From Stenotrophomonas maltophilia (GTDB lineage: Bacteria > Pseudomonadota > Gammaproteobacteria > Xanthomonadales > Xanthomonadaceae): DNA of 48,144 nt. Positions 19,315 to 28,095 of the stretch are shown in pieces; position 1 is the first letter of the stretch; each line of letters starts with the position of its first letter. The stretch is taken from NCBI RefSeq assembly GCF_013464915.1, contig NZ_RAVT01000006.1:32716-80859 (forward strand), in the 5' to 3' direction. The position numbers and the translations under genes are program-made. The notes beneath the pieces were generated by a model that was not told the origin of the DNA, ran no database searches, and worked only from the letters and a program-made list of their open reading frames with translations.

Positions 19315-19674
19315 GTGGCTGGATTGAATGAATCGTTGAACGCACTGATGGGCATCGACGGCGCGCAGGCAGTGGCGCTGGTCGACTACGAAAGCGGCAT
19401 GCTGCTGGGCGAGGCCGGTGCCGGCATGGACATGGAAGTGGCCGCCGCCGGCAACACCGAAGTGATCCGCGCCAAGATGAAGACCGCCGCATCGCTGAAT
19501 CTCAACGACAGCATCGAGGACATCCTGATTTCGCTGGGCAAGGCGTACCACATCATGCGCCCGGTGGCGAAGAAGAAGGGGCTGTTCTTCTACATCGTGC
19601 TCGACCGTACCAAGTCCAACCTGGCCCTGGCCCGGCGCAAGGTGCAGGACGTGGAGGCAGATCTGGCGATCTGA
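19315..19674 (+). CDS. Roadblock/LC7-family protein (second)
   Basis: A 119-residue protein beginning MAGLNESLNALMGIDGAQAVALVDYESGM, with a central helical stretch and a final beta-hairpin plus helix (GLFFYIVLDRTKSNLALARRKV). It has the size and order of a Roadblock/LC7 domain but is diverged from the first copy. The start is a GTG at 19315, with AAGGGG six bases upstream; the frame is open further left, but nothing there looks like a better start. It is last in the cassette, 53 bases after its neighbour. The two Roadblock proteins could make a heterodimer. Confidence 0.82.
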   Translation: MAGLNESLNALMGIDGAQAVALVDYESGMLLGEAGAGMDMEVAAAGNTEVIRAKMKTAASLNLNDSIEDILISLGKAYHIMRPVAKKKGLFFYIVLDRTKSNLALARRKVQDVEADLAI

Positions 19675-19689
19675 ACCGTCGGCTTCTGT

Positions 19690-19778
19690 GGAGCCGAGCA
19701 GGGGCTCGGCTCTACAGCAGAACGAAACCTCATGCCCGGCCGCACTTTGGATCTGTAGAGCCGAGCCATGCCCGGCTG
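19690..19778. repeat. Two SMAG palindromes after the Roadblock cassette
   Basis: 19690-19715 (minus, longer loop) and 19755-19778 (plus, one mismatch in the stem), both with GAGCCGAGC-type arms. The first falls about 15 bases after the Roadblock stop codon and may end that transcript. The second lies just past the KilA-N stop codon. Confidence 0.8.
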
Positions 19779-19791
19779 CTTCCGGTCGCGG

Positions 19792-20538
19792 TCACGGCGC
19801 CGGAAGCAGCAGCGCGGTCACGAACGAAAGCGCCTTGCTGTCGCGCGCTGCAAAGTAGGCCGGTGCTTTTTCGGGAAGCCAGACTTCATTGAAGTGGCGG
19901 CGGAAGTCCTCGTAGAACTCGTTGGGGTACAGCTTGGCCGGCACCGTGCGCCCATCCGGGTAGGTGTGGTCATACGTCGGCAGTGCATCGGTGTCGACAC
20001 CCCGGTGGTCCCTCAGCCACTTGCAGAACAGGCGCCCTTCGGAAATGTCCGGCACCAGCGCCTGTGGCAGGGTGTAGCCGGCCTGCTCCAGCGGCGCGAT
20101 CAGGTTCAACGTCAGCTCGTTGAGCATCGAGAAGTGGGTGTACGGCACCCTGGCCCGGTTCTGCATGTAGCGCTCGATATGCGCGGGCATCACCGCATTG
20201 GCGCGACCCTGCTGCCATTCCACCACCCACTGCGAGACCTTCACCGCGAACTTGCGGGACAGCCACTGGCCGAGGTTGATGGCGAGGTACGGATGGATCC
20301 AGGTGCCCTGCATCGCCGGGTTTCCACCGGATACCACGTGGATCAGTTCATTCTCTGCCAGCTTCGTCTGCGCCATGAGTTCCTGCAGGAACTCCTCCGT
20401 CGATTTCAGCGCCCGATAGTCGGACCAGCGCTTGTTCACGGACTGGCACAGCGCGGTGGCGCTGATGTAGCCGTCGCGCGCCCGCTGCGGGATTACATTG
20501 CCTTCCTCCACGCGTGGGATAAACGTCATTTGCTGCAT
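19792..20538 (-). CDS. KilA-N domain protein (orphan phage-type)
   Basis: A 248-residue protein with an N-terminal KilA-N domain (about 5-115: RDGYISATALCQSVNKRWSD, then STEEFLQEL and GTWIHPYLAINLGQWLSRKF, the family's signature). KilA-N is a DNA-binding domain common in phage and large-virus anti-repressor-like proteins. The C-terminal half (about 150-248) resembles the domain often attached to KilA-N in phage-like proteins, including YPNEFYEDFRRHF. The start at 20538 has GGTGA upstream. No integrase, structural or other phage gene is nearby, and the gene is flanked by SMAG repeats on both sides, so it is probably a domesticated or stray gene. Its target is unknown. Confidence 0.87.
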   Translation of the reverse strand: MQQMTFIPRVEEGNVIPQRARDGYISATALCQSVNKRWSDYRALKSTEEFLQELMAQTKLAENELIHVVSGGNPAMQGTWIHPYLAINLGQWLSRKFAVKVSQWVVEWQQGRANAVMPAHIERYMQNRARVPYTHFSMLNELTLNLIAPLEQAGYTLPQALVPDISEGRLFCKWLRDHRGVDTDALPTYDHTYPDGRTVPAKLYPNEFYEDFRRHFNEVWLPEKAPAYFAARDSKALSFVTALLLPAP

Positions 20539-20640
20539 GCGTCACCTTGTGCCGTTGTGAGCATGAAAGGGTAGGCAACGGGGTGGGCCGGGGTCTGTAG
20601 GAATCGTTGCGTTTTCGTGGGGCGCATTGGATCCAGCCCT

Positions 20641-20714
20641 GTAGAGCCGAGCCATGCTCGGCTGTTCTCCGGGCAGGTTGCGGTGAACCAAGCCGGGCAT
20701 GGACCCGGCTCTAC
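20641..20714. repeat. Facing SMAG pair upstream of aceK
   Basis: 20641-20664 (plus, GAGCCGAGC arms) and 20691-20714 (minus, AGCCGGG arms), both with a GTAG end. They are 26 bases apart, between the divergent KilA-N and aceK starts, so they could affect the promoters of either. Confidence 0.82.
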
Positions 20715-20769
20715 ACAAGCCACCCCACGCCAGCGTATGGTGAAGCTGGTCCTACCGGGTGAGCCCTGC

Positions 20770-22500
20770 ATGTCCGAGCCTCACATTGCTGCCGAACTGG
20801 CACCGCGCATCGCGGTGGCCATCCGCGATGGTTTCGAGGATTACCACGCTCGATTCGCCGGCGTGACCGCCCGTGCGCGGCAGCGCTTCGAGCAGCGCGA
20901 CTGGGCCGGTGCCCGGCAGGATGCGGTCGAGCGCATTGCGCTGTACGACCTGTGCGTCGCCGAGCAGATGGATGCACTGCGCCGCCTTGCCGGCGAGGCG
21001 ATCGGCGAACGTGCGCTATGGCTGCAGGTGCATGCGCAGTACAGCGCACTGCTGCAGGGGCTGATCGACGCCGAGCTGTACAAGACCTTCTACAACACGT
21101 TGTCGCGGCGCATGTTCGCCACCCGCGGCGTGGATCCGGCACTGGAGTTCATCGCCTTCGATGTCGAACCCTCCGATGCCATCACCCATCCAGTTGCGCG
21201 GCATACCTATGCGGTTTCGCCGACGCGGCCGGTGGAGGCGCTGCAGCGGGTGCTGGCCGACTACCGCTTCGACATTCCCTACGTACATCAGCTGCGCTGT
21301 GCGGCAGCCATTGCGGTGCGCCTGCAGGATGACCTCGCCCATTGGGGGGACACGCCGGTGCGCAGCATCGAGCTGCTCGACACCGTGTTCTACCGCGAGC
21401 GCCGCGCCTATCTGGTCGGCCGCGTGTTCGGCGAGCATCGGTTCTCGCCGTGCGTGATTGCGCTGGTCAACGACGAGCGTGGCCTGCGCGCCGATGCGGT
21501 GTTGACCCGGCGCCGGGACGTGGCCCACCTGTTCGGTGTGTCACGCAGCTATTTCCAGGCCAACCTGGCCACGGTAGGTGATGCAGTGGTGTTCCTGCGC
21601 AGTCTGCTGCCGGGCAAGCCCATCGATGAGATCTACACCGTGCTGGGCCGCGCCAAGCAGGGCAAGACCGAGCGCTACCGCACCTTCTTCCGCCACTTCA
21701 ACGAGCATCCGCAGGAGCGGCTGGTGCATGCCGAAGGCACGCCGGGCATGGTCATGGCGGTGTTCACCCTGCCCAGCTATCCGCTGGTGTTCAAGCTGAT
21801 CCGCGACCGTTTCGCGTGGCCCAAGGCGATGTCACGGCAGCAGGTGGAAGAGAAGTACGCGCTGGTGTTCAACCTCGATCGTGTCGGCCGCCTGCTCGAC
21901 GCACAGCCCTATCGCCACCTGCGCTTCCCACGCGACCGCTTCGCTCCGGCACTGCTGGACGAACTGCTGCAGCAATGTGCACAGAGCGTGCGCGTCGATG
22001 GCGACGAGGTGGAGATCGCACTGTGCTACGTGCAGCGCCGTTTCCGTCCGTTGAACCTGTACCTGCGCGAGCAGGGCGGGGAGGCGGTACGTGCAGCCGT
22101 GCTCGACTACGCGCAGGCGATCACCGACATGGCGCGCAACAACATCTTCCCTGGTGACATGCTGCCGAAGAACTTCGGTGTGTCGCGGCACGGCCGGGCC
22201 GTGTTCTACGACTACGACGAACTGTGCCTGGTCAGCGACTGCGTGTTCCGCGCCTGGCCGCAGCCGCGCACACCGGAGGAAGCACTGGCTGACGAACCCT
22301 GGTTCCATGTGGGGCCGCGCGACGTGTTCCCCGAACGATTCGGACCGTTCATGGGCCTGCCGGCGGGCGAACTGGCCGCGGTCCGCGAGCACTACCGGCA
22401 CCTGTTCGACCCTGCCTGGTGGCAGGGCCTGCAGGAGCGTTTCGCCCGCGGTGACTATCCGGATACGCCACCCTATGCAGGCGCGCACCGGTTGGCGTAG
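20770..22500 (+). CDS. aceK: Isocitrate dehydrogenase kinase/phosphatase
   Basis: Bifunctional enzyme that phosphorylates and dephosphorylates isocitrate dehydrogenase to switch carbon flow between the TCA cycle and the glyoxylate bypass. At 576 residues it has the usual AceK length. Regulatory N-terminal half, then a kinase-like fold with segments such as [20 protein letters not shown] (around the ATP-site Lys), a [18 protein letters not shown] catalytic loop and VFYDYDELC. The start at 20770 ([10 protein letters not shown]) has GGTGAG upstream; an ATG 33 bases earlier lacks such a site. In E. coli aceK ends the aceBAK operon; here it stands alone with no glyoxylate-shunt genes, in the same region as a monomeric icd. 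Confidence 0.95.
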   Translation: MSEPHIAAELAPRIAVAIRDGFEDYHARFAGVTARARQRFEQRDWAGARQDAVERIALYDLCVAEQMDALRRLAGEAIGERALWLQVHAQYSALLQGLIDAELYKTFYNTLSRRMFATRGVDPALEFIAFDVEPSDAITHPVARHTYAVSPTRPVEALQRVLADYRFDIPYVHQLRCAAAIAVRLQDDLAHWGDTPVRSIELLDTVFYRERRAYLVGRVFGEHRFSPCVIALVNDERGLRADAVLTRRRDVAHLFGVSRSYFQANLATVGDAVVFLRSLLPGKPIDEIYTVLGRAKQGKTERYRTFFRHFNEHPQERLVHAEGTPGMVMAVFTLPSYPLVFKLIRDRFAWPKAMSRQQVEEKYALVFNLDRVGRLLDAQPYRHLRFPRDRFAPALLDELLQQCAQSVRVDGDEVEIALCYVQRRFRPLNLYLREQGGEAVRAAVLDYAQAITDMARNNIFPGDMLPKNFGVSRHGRAVFYDYDELCLVSDCVFRAWPQPRTPEEALADEPWFHVGPRDVFPERFGPFMGLPAGELAAVREHYRHLFDPAWWQGLQERFARGDYPDTPPYAGAHRLA

Positions 22501-22566
22501 CCCGGCCGAACTGTCCCGGATGTGAAGACTGCGCTACGCTCGGCACTCATCACCAAGGATCCGGCA

Positions 22567-23454
22567 ATGATGCGTTCCCCCCTGTTCCTCGCTCTCGCGT
22601 TGGCCGTCGGTGCCGGCGCTCCCCTGCTTGCTGGCGATGCCAGCGCACAGACCACGCGCGCGGTGCGTGCCACGGCGGAGATGAGCATGGTGCTCTCTGG
22701 CCATATCGAGGTCACGCCCGAGGGTGCGGTCAGTTCGCTGGTACTGGACCAGAAGTCGATGCTGTCTCCGAGCATCGCGTCCTTCGTGGAGGGCACCATC
22801 GGTGGCTGGCGCTTCGAACCCACCCTGCGCGATGGCAAGGCGGTGGCCGCACGTGCGCCATTGCGGGTGCGCCTGCGGGGCAAGGCCATGGCCGATGGTG
22901 GCTACGAAGTCAGCATGACCAGCGTCAATTTCAGCGAGTACGATGAGAAGGCCACCGATTCGGTGACCCGAGGGCGCATGGCACCCCCGCGTTATCCGGA
23001 AGAAGTCTATCGGAGCGGTGGGCAGGGTGAAGTGCTGCTGGTGGTCCGGATCGCGCGTGACGGTACGGTGGCCGATGTCGTTGCCGAGCAGGTGAACATG
23101 ACCGTGGTCGGACGCGAGCGCACCCTTGCCAAGATGCGCGAGATCCTGGCCAAGGCCGCCGTCAGCAGTGCCCGCAAGTGGACGTTCAAGCCACCGACCA
23201 CCGGCGAGGCCAGCACCCGCGACAGCTGGACGGTACGCATACCGGTGAATTTCGGCCTGAACGATGATCCCAATGGAGCGGAGCGCTATGGCCGCTGGCG
23301 TGCCTTCATTCCCGGCCCGCGGCAGGCCGTGCCGTGGCGGAAGGCAGATGCGATCGAGCAGGCCGGCGGCGACCTGCTGCCCGAGGGCGGCATCTACATG
23401 GTGGACGGCGCCAAGCGCGGCCTGCGCCTGCTGACGCCGCTGGAGCAGGGCTGA
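22567..23454 (+). CDS. TonB-C-terminal-domain (energy-transducer-like) secreted protein
   Basis: 295 residues. A signal peptide (MMRSPLFLALALAVGAGAPL...ASA) is followed by an N-terminal region of unknown fold and a TonB C-terminal-like domain at about residues 140-235 (PPRYPEEVYRSGGQGEVLLVVRI ... ARKWTFKPPT). Real TonB proteins have an uncleaved N-terminal anchor and a Pro-rich spacer; this one lacks the spacer, so it is more likely a periplasmic TonB-fold protein than a working energy transducer. The start is supported by AAGGA seven bases upstream. It converges with the diguanylate cyclase gene, whose stop is only 34 bases away. Confidence 0.82.
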   Translation: MMRSPLFLALALAVGAGAPLLAGDASAQTTRAVRATAEMSMVLSGHIEVTPEGAVSSLVLDQKSMLSPSIASFVEGTIGGWRFEPTLRDGKAVAARAPLRVRLRGKAMADGGYEVSMTSVNFSEYDEKATDSVTRGRMAPPRYPEEVYRSGGQGEVLLVVRIARDGTVADVVAEQVNMTVVGRERTLAKMREILAKAAVSSARKWTFKPPTTGEASTRDSWTVRIPVNFGLNDDPNGAERYGRWRAFIPGPRQAVPWRKADAIEQAGGDLLPEGGIYMVDGAKRGLRLLTPLEQG

Positions 23455-23488
23455 CGATCACTGCGGAGCCGGCCAGCCCGGCTTCGCG

Positions 23489-25063
23489 TCAATCGGCGTA
23501 GGGGTAGACCACCACCCGGTTGCGGCCCTGTTCCTTGGCCAGGTACAGCGCCTTGTCGGCCAGCCGCAGTGCCTGCTCGGCATCGACATGGAAGCTGGGG
23601 AAGTGGGCCACGCCCAGCGAGACGGTGATGGTGCCGACCGGTTCAAACGGATGGTCGGCAATGTGCTGGCGCAGACGTTCGCCAGCCTGTCGCGCCGACT
23701 CGGCGCTGATGCCCGGCAACAGCAGCAGGAACTCTTCGCCACCGGCGCGGCAGAGGATGTCGCTGTCGCGCGAGTAGCGGCGCATCTGGTCGGCGATGTG
23801 GACGATGGCGGCGTCGCCGACATCATGGCCGTGGTTGTCATTGATCGATTTGAAGCGATCGATGTCCAGCGCCAGGATCGCGAACGGGATGCCCTGTACC
23901 TGCAGGGCATCCAGCGCCTGCTGCAGGCCGCGGCGGTTGAGCAGGCCGGTCAGCGGATCGGTGCGGCTGGCGCGGTTGAGCGTGCCGATGCGGTCCTGCA
24001 GCGCATTGAAGCTGTGCAGTACCGCCTGCTTCAGCTGGGCGACCTCGAAGTACCAGGCGCGGATGCCGCTGACGTGGTTGATCGCGTTGCCGGTGTCTTC
24101 GCCGCCCTGCACGTTGCGTGCGAGCTGCCACAGCGGCATCGAGATGCGACGGGCGAACCACCAGGTGATCAGCAGCGACAGCAGGCCCAGCGGGATTGCG
24201 TTCCAGATGACCGCGGTCATCAACCGCGACAGCGGCTGCAGCGTGGCCTCGGTCGGGCGCTGGGCGATGATGCCCCAGCCGGTGGCTGCCACCGGCGCGT
24301 AGCCGGCCAGCATCGACACGCCCAGGTTGTTGCGCACCTGCTGCGCGCCGCGCTCGCCACGTACCACGGCCTTCACTGCGGGGTTGCCGACCACGTAGTC
24401 GCCCACCCGCTTGCCATCGGCGTGGTACAGCAGGCGGCCATGACGGTCGACCACGTACAGGTAGGAACCATCACGGTAGTAGTGCTTGCCCAGCAGCGTG
24501 TGCAGTGCGCTGCGCTGGCGCAGGTACAGGGTGCCGCTGACGTAACCACGGTAGTGGCCCTGGCGATCGAAGATCGGGTGCGACAGCGAGACCAGCAGCT
24601 TGCCGGTGGCCGACTGGTACGGATCGCTGATCATCGGCTGGCGCGCGGCCAGCGCGGCGTTGTTGCCGACGCTGTGCAGCACTTCGCCCTGCAGCTGCAG
24701 GGTCTGCGGCGAGGTGGCGATCACCAGGCCGTCGGCGTCCACCACCAGCGAAGAGTTGAAGCTGTTGGTCTGCAGCTGCAGGCGGCTGGCTTCGTCCTGG
24801 GCCTGAGCCGGATCGAGGTTGCCCTGGCCGAGCCGGGTGGCGGCGTAGGCCAGTTCCTGCTGGGCAGCCAGCAGGAAGTTCTGGGTCGTCTCGGCCAGCT
24901 TGGTGGCGTAGACGCGGTTGGCTTCCAGGGTGTTGCCGACCAGCTGGTCGCGCTGCACCCGGTAGCTGGCCAGCAGGGTGTTGGCCAGCGCGATGATGGC
25001 ACTGAGCAGGGCCAGGGCGAGGATCAGCTTGCCCAGGTTGAGGCGGGGAGACAGCGTTCGCAT
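23489..25063 (-). CDS. Membrane diguanylate cyclase with periplasmic Cache sensor
   Basis: Makes cyclic di-GMP from two GTP. The 524-residue protein has TM1 (about 11-32), a large periplasmic double-Cache (dCACHE) sensor (about 35-285; DGLVIATSP, DPYQSATGKLLVSLSHPI, GYVSGTLYL), TM2 (about 288-308), a HAMP-like linker and a GGDEF domain (about 360-524). The active-site motif is GGEEF (about 441-445), intact. A product-inhibition I-site, RDSD, lies exactly five residues before it, so the enzyme should be both active and feedback-regulated. The ligand sensed by the Cache domain, probably a small metabolite, is unknown. It has no EAL or HD-GYP partner in the window. Confidence 0.93.
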   Translation of the reverse strand: MRTLSPRLNLGKLILALALLSAIIALANTLLASYRVQRDQLVGNTLEANRVYATKLAETTQNFLLAAQQELAYAATRLGQGNLDPAQAQDEASRLQLQTNSFNSSLVVDADGLVIATSPQTLQLQGEVLHSVGNNAALAARQPMISDPYQSATGKLLVSLSHPIFDRQGHYRGYVSGTLYLRQRSALHTLLGKHYYRDGSYLYVVDRHGRLLYHADGKRVGDYVVGNPAVKAVVRGERGAQQVRNNLGVSMLAGYAPVAATGWGIIAQRPTEATLQPLSRLMTAVIWNAIPLGLLSLLITWWFARRISMPLWQLARNVQGGEDTGNAINHVSGIRAWYFEVAQLKQAVLHSFNALQDRIGTLNRASRTDPLTGLLNRRGLQQALDALQVQGIPFAILALDIDRFKSINDNHGHDVGDAAIVHIADQMRRYSRDSDILCRAGGEEFLLLLPGISAESARQAGERLRQHIADHPFEPVGTITVSLGVAHFPSFHVDAEQALRLADKALYLAKEQGRNRVVVYPYAD

Positions 25064-25217
25064 GCGTCGACGGATCCGGCAGGAGGCTGGACCCGACCGG
25101 TTCTCCGGAAGGGGCGACAGCGGGAATCGGTGGCCCGGCCCTCGGGGCCGGGCAGGGCATCGGGCGGATTATCGCCAAAACCGGACGGCGGTGAAGTGAA
25201 GTGGGTCGCCCTGCAGG

Positions 25218-25253
25218 CAAAAAAAAACCTGCCGCACACGGCGGCAGGTTTCT
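25218..25253 (-). terminator. Rho-independent terminator of rho
   Basis: On the minus strand a strong stem (AAACCTGCCGC with GCGGCAGGTTT) is followed by a run of T. It lies about 20 bases after the rho stop codon. The gene for the Rho factor thus ends with an intrinsic, Rho-independent terminator. Confidence 0.92.
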
Positions 25254-25271
25254 TCAGGCGCAGCGTCGGGC

Positions 25272-27026
25272 TCAGCGCTTCATCGAACCGAAGAACTCGT
25301 CGTTGGACTTGGTGTTCTTCATCTTGTCCAGCAGGAATTCCATCGCGGCCATTTCATCCATCGGATGCAGCAGCTTGCGCAGGATCCAGATCTTCTGCAG
25401 CAGTTCCGGTTCGATCAGCAGGTCTTCGCGGCGGGTGCCCGAACGGTTGATGTCGATGGCCGGGAACACGCGCTTTTCAGCGATACGACGGCTCAGGTGC
25501 ACTTCGCTGTTGCCGGTGCCCTTGAACTCTTCGTAGATCACCTCGTCCATCTTCGAGCCGGTGTCGACCAGCGCGGTGGCGATGATGGTCAGGCTGCCGC
25601 CTTCCTCCACGTTGCGCGCGGCACCGAAGAAGCGCTTCGGGCGGTGCAGTGCATTGGCGTCCACGCCACCGGTCAGCACCTTGCCCGAGCTCGGCACCAC
25701 GTTGTTGTAGGCACGGGCCAGGCGGGTGATCGAGTCGAGCAGGATCACCACGTCCTTCTTGTGCTCGACCAGGCGCTTGGCGCGTTCGATGACCATTTCG
25801 GCCACCTGCACGTGGCGCGCGGCCGGTTCGTCGAAGGTCGAGCTGATGACCTCGCCGCGCACGGTGCGCTGCATTTCGGTCACTTCTTCCGGGCGCTCGT
25901 CGATCAGCAGCACGATCAGGTGCACGTCCGGATGGTTGGTGGTGATGGCCGTGGCGACCTGCTGCATCATCATCGTCTTGCCCGCCTTCGGCTGGGACAC
26001 GATGAGCGAGCGCTGGCCCTTGCCCTGCGGGGCCATCAGGTCGAGGATGCGGCCGGTGATGTCTTCCGACGAACCGTTGCCACGCTCCAGGGTGAAGCGG
26101 CGGCGCGGGAACAGCGCGGTCAGGTTCTCGAACAGCACCTTGTTCTTCGATGCTTCGATCGGCTCACCGTTGATGGTGTCGACGATGTTCAGCGCGAAGT
26201 AGCGTTCGCCGTCCTTCGGGAAGCGGATGCGGCCGGAGATATGGTCGCCGGTGCGCAGGTTGAAGCGGCGGATCTGGCTGGGCGAGATGTAGGTGTCGTC
26301 CGGGCCGGCCAGGTAGCTGGCTTCGGCCGCGCGCAGGAAGCCGAAGCCGTCCGGCAGGATTTCCAGCACGCCGTCGGCGGCGACGCCGTCACCATGGCGG
26401 GTCAGCACCTTCAGCAGGGCGAAGATCACATCCTGCTTGCGGGCGCGGGCCACGCCTTCGGAGATCTGCAGCTGCTCGGCGATCTCCAGCAGCTTCTGCG
26501 CCGGCATGCGCTTGAGGTCGCTCAGCGAATAGACCGGGAAGCCTTCCGGAACGTTGGCATGCGGGCGCGGCACGAAGGGCTGCTGCTCGCCGCCGTCGTT
26601 GGGCATGCCGTCGTCGCGGAAGCGGTTGTTGTTGTTGCGGTCGCGGTCGCGGCGGTTGCGGAAGCGGTCACGGCGGTTGCCCTGGCCTTGCCCCTGGCCC
26701 TGCTGGCCGTTCTGGTTGTACGGGTTCTGGCTCTGGTTCTGGCCACCCCCCTGGTGGTTCTGCTGCCGCGGCTGGCCGGATTCGCGACCCTCACCACCTT
26801 CGCCACCGCCACTGCTGGCAGGGGCCTCGGCGGCGGGCGCGCTCGGCGCGGGTGCTGCGGCCGGCGCCGGTGCCTCGGGCGCGGCGGCCAGCGGCAGGGT
26901 CGGCTGCGCCGGAGCGGCGCTGGTTTCGGCGGCTGCCGGGGCGGCGGCCTTGCTCACGCGGGGCTTGCGCACGCGCTTTTCGGCGGGCGCATCGGCGCTG
27001 CCGGTTTCGGAAGTGTTATCGGACAA
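25272..27026 (-). CDS. rho: Transcription termination factor Rho with long disordered N-terminus
   Basis: Hexameric RNA-dependent ATPase/helicase that terminates transcription. 584 residues against about 419 in E. coli; the extra 160 lie at the N-terminus. That part runs from an Ala/Pro-rich segment (about 25-75) to a Gly/Gln/Asn/Arg/Asp-rich segment (about 75-150; [20 protein letters not shown]), clearly disordered. The conserved core follows: RNA-binding OSB domain (about 165-275), Walker A SQPKAGKT (344-351), Walker B VVILLD (426-431). The start codon is TTG at 27026, with GAGGAAT nine bases upstream; the resulting MSDNTSETG start looks natural. A weak start may help hold Rho levels down. 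It lies downstream of trxA, with an intrinsic terminator after it. Confidence 0.96.
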   Translation of the reverse strand: MSDNTSETGSADAPAEKRVRKPRVSKAAAPAAAETSAAPAQPTLPLAAAPEAPAPAAAPAPSAPAAEAPASSGGGEGGEGRESGQPRQQNHQGGGQNQSQNPYNQNGQQGQGQGQGNRRDRFRNRRDRDRNNNNRFRDDGMPNDGGEQQPFVPRPHANVPEGFPVYSLSDLKRMPAQKLLEIAEQLQISEGVARARKQDVIFALLKVLTRHGDGVAADGVLEILPDGFGFLRAAEASYLAGPDDTYISPSQIRRFNLRTGDHISGRIRFPKDGERYFALNIVDTINGEPIEASKNKVLFENLTALFPRRRFTLERGNGSSEDITGRILDLMAPQGKGQRSLIVSQPKAGKTMMMQQVATAITTNHPDVHLIVLLIDERPEEVTEMQRTVRGEVISSTFDEPAARHVQVAEMVIERAKRLVEHKKDVVILLDSITRLARAYNNVVPSSGKVLTGGVDANALHRPKRFFGAARNVEEGGSLTIIATALVDTGSKMDEVIYEEFKGTGNSEVHLSRRIAEKRVFPAIDINRSGTRREDLLIEPELLQKIWILRKLLHPMDEMAAMEFLLDKMKNTKSNDEFFGSMKR

Positions 27027-27254
27027 GAGCGTTATTCCTCGCTTGAAGGTGCGAGCGCCCGGCTGGGGCGGCGAACGTTGGGAATGGGTCTGGAAGAAAC
27101 TGCGTCCAGAGGGTGCGGCACGCGAACGCGGCCGGATGTGCCGACACTATCATCGGCCTGCGGCGCCGTGCAAGGGCCGCCGGGAACAGCATTCATCATG
27201 GACGCGGGGCGCCCGCCGGCAGCCGCGGGCGGCGGCTGCCGGAAAACAGCAGGA

Positions 27255-27584
27255 TCAGGCCAGGGCCTTGTCCAGCAGGCCGGCCAGCTGGGCCTTGCCC
27301 ACCGCACCGATCTGCTCGCCGACCTTCTCGCCGTCCTTGAACACGACCAGGTACGGGATCGAACGCACGTGGTACTTGGCGGCCAGCGCACGGTTGTGGT
27401 CGACGTTGACCTTGGCGATCTTGGCGCGGCCCTGGTAGGCGTCGGCCAGTTCGTCCAGCGCCGGGGCGATCATCTTGCACGGGCCACACCATTCGGCCCA
27501 GAAATCGACCAGCACCGGTTCCTTGGAATTCAGCACTGCGCTATCAAAGTCGGCGTCGCCGACATGTACAACCTTGTCGCTCAT
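27255..27584 (-). CDS. trxA: Thioredoxin 1
   Basis: Cytoplasmic disulfide reductase, 109 residues. The active site is WCGPC (32-36), with the conserved cis-Pro in RSIPYLVVF. The start at 27584 ([10 protein letters not shown]) matches the normal length; the open frame reaches eleven codons further upstream without a family match. It lies upstream of rho on the same strand, and rhlB diverges from it, the arrangement also seen in E. coli. Confidence 0.97.
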   Translation of the reverse strand: MSDKVVHVGDADFDSAVLNSKEPVLVDFWAEWCGPCKMIAPALDELADAYQGRAKIAKVNVDHNRALAAKYHVRSIPYLVVFKDGEKVGEQIGAVGKAQLAGLLDKALA

Positions 27585-28095
27585 CTTGGTTTCTCGTCTT
27601 GGATTGCACCCGGCCATGCCGGAGGTGGGTGAACTGGGCCATGCCCGGTGGCGCGACCCTCGTCGTTGCCTCGCGGCGCACTGCCGCGGTGCGTTCGGCG
27701 GGATGCCTGGACGCTCACGGCCGGCAGTGTACCCCTATCGCAGGGCGGGGACAGGCGCCGGCTGGAACCCAGCGTATCGTGATCGCTTCGAAGCTCGGTA
27801 TGTGTCGGATTTCACTGTCTTCCCGAAGATGGGGGTGGCAGCGGGCGACACCAGCGGGCCCGGCCGGGTCGTTCAAGGCCCGTGTGGCTGGATGAAGATC
27901 GAGCGTCTCTTCGGTTCCTGAGACAGGGCACTCCGGTTTGCTGGCCCGAGTGCGTTAAACTGGGCCATTGTGCGGCGCGCGGACCGGGTGGTCCCAGCCT
28001 GCCAACCCGCCGCAGGGGCCGCAGTTTGCGACGGTGCCCCTAGACGATGAAGTGCCAGCCGCCCCACGGGCCGGCGGCCATACCAAGACGGACTC
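27585..28095. other. Divergent promoter region between trxA and rhlB
   Basis: 511 bases with no gene I can support. It must hold the promoters for both trxA (minus) and rhlB (plus). A short GC-rich palindrome (CCCGGCCATGCCGG) sits just upstream of trxA. I could not pick out clear -10/-35 pairs, and there is no GTAG-headed SMAG. Confidence 0.6.

Noticed and set aside
19792-20538. A prophage remnant around the KilA-N gene
   Set aside because: No integrase, att-like repeat, lysis or structural gene; neighbours are chromosomal genes.
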